Shown one piece after another: positions 5,623 to 5,753 of a DNA stretch of 5,753 bases. Under the pieces are notes generated by a model that had not been told where the DNA came from, did no database searches, and saw only the letters and a list, made by a program, of their open reading frames with translations. The DNA comes from Pseudomonadota bacterium (GTDB lineage Bacteria > Pseudomonadota > Alphaproteobacteria > Acetobacterales > Acetobacteraceae), in assembly GCA_021798375.1 (NCBI GenBank), contig JAJZHU010000160.1, forward strand, positions 1-5,753, in the 5' to 3' direction. Position 1 is the stretch's first letter. Every line of letters starts with the position of its first letter. Made by a program: the position numbers and the translations under genes.

Positions 5623-5753
5623 GGCAGGCGATGATGCTGGGCGACCGGCATATCGGCGCGGACGCGGGCGGTGACGGCGGGATCGATGCTGCCGGTGACA
5701 ACGGTTTGCCCATCCGAGGCGCGGGCGGTGACGTGGCCCCAGGGATCGACGAT
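5619..5753 (-). CDS. Carbon-nitrogen hydrolase (nitrilase superfamily), C-terminal fragment at the window edge
   Basis: Only the last 44 residues are in the window; the gene begins beyond the right edge. The visible peptide starts IVDPWGHVTARASDGQTV and ends ARVRADMPVAQHHRLP before TGA. The IVDPWG strand followed by an S-I-D-P-A-V...V-R-x-x-M-P-V...H-R ending is the typical C-terminus of nitrilase-superfamily amidases (omega-amidase/NIT2-like and related predicted amidohydrolases). The catalytic Glu-Lys-Cys residues would be in the missing part, so neither activity nor substrate can be judged. Its stop shares the ATGA with the nadK start (4-bp overlap), which places both in one leftward operon. 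Confidence 0.75.
   Translation of the reverse strand: MVDPWGHVTARASDGQTVVTGSIDPAVTARVRADMPVAQHHRLP

Noticed and set aside
4867..5634. Open frame of 255 codons on the plus strand opposite nadK
   Set aside because: It is the antisense shadow of nadK, with low-complexity Gly/Asp/Ala composition and no recognisable domain or ribosome binding site.
5492..5713. Minus-strand open frame of 73 codons at the right end
   Set aside because: It overlaps both nadK and the hydrolase end in another frame; the hydrolase frame has a recognisable family C-terminus and a typical ATGA junction, so this one is a shadow.

Overview
The window looks like chromosomal DNA from a GC-rich alphaproteobacterium, possibly Rhodospirillales-like. 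This is inferred from the style of the housekeeping proteins (a short 255-residue NAD kinase, an alphaproteobacterial-type MnmA and Asd), from GC-biased third codon positions, and from a palindromic intergenic repeat of a kind common in that class. I cannot name a genus from the sequence alone. There are no rRNA or tRNA genes, transposases, CRISPR arrays or phage genes.

Layout from left to right. (1) Most of mnmA (+), whose start lies before the window. (2) A 209-bp gap holding a composite palindromic repeat. (3) A small two-helix membrane protein of the DUF2892/YgaP-like family (+). (4) A convergent 694-residue RgpF-like (rhamnan synthesis F) protein on the minus strand, built from two complete head-to-tail copies of the same module. 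(5) A 192-bp divergent promoter region. (6) asd, aspartate-semialdehyde dehydrogenase (+), with a well-marked start at 3767. (7) A long hairpin serving a convergent gene end. (8) nadK, NAD kinase (-). (9) The last 44 residues of a carbon-nitrogen hydrolase (-), whose stop overlaps the nadK start in an ATGA, so these two genes form an operon running leftward from beyond the window.

The genes do not form a single pathway. mnmA modifies tRNA wobble uridines, asd feeds lysine/diaminopimelate, threonine and methionine synthesis, and nadK makes NADP+. The RgpF-like gene is the only obvious accessory gene, and it sits alone between housekeeping genes without neighbouring sugar-nucleotide or export genes in view. 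It is also the most unusual item: its N-terminal module has lost the characteristic N-x-G-Y-D-F-G-A-W signature that its C-terminal module keeps, which suggests one degenerate or re-purposed half and one canonical half. I found no evidence of a wholly new multi-gene system.
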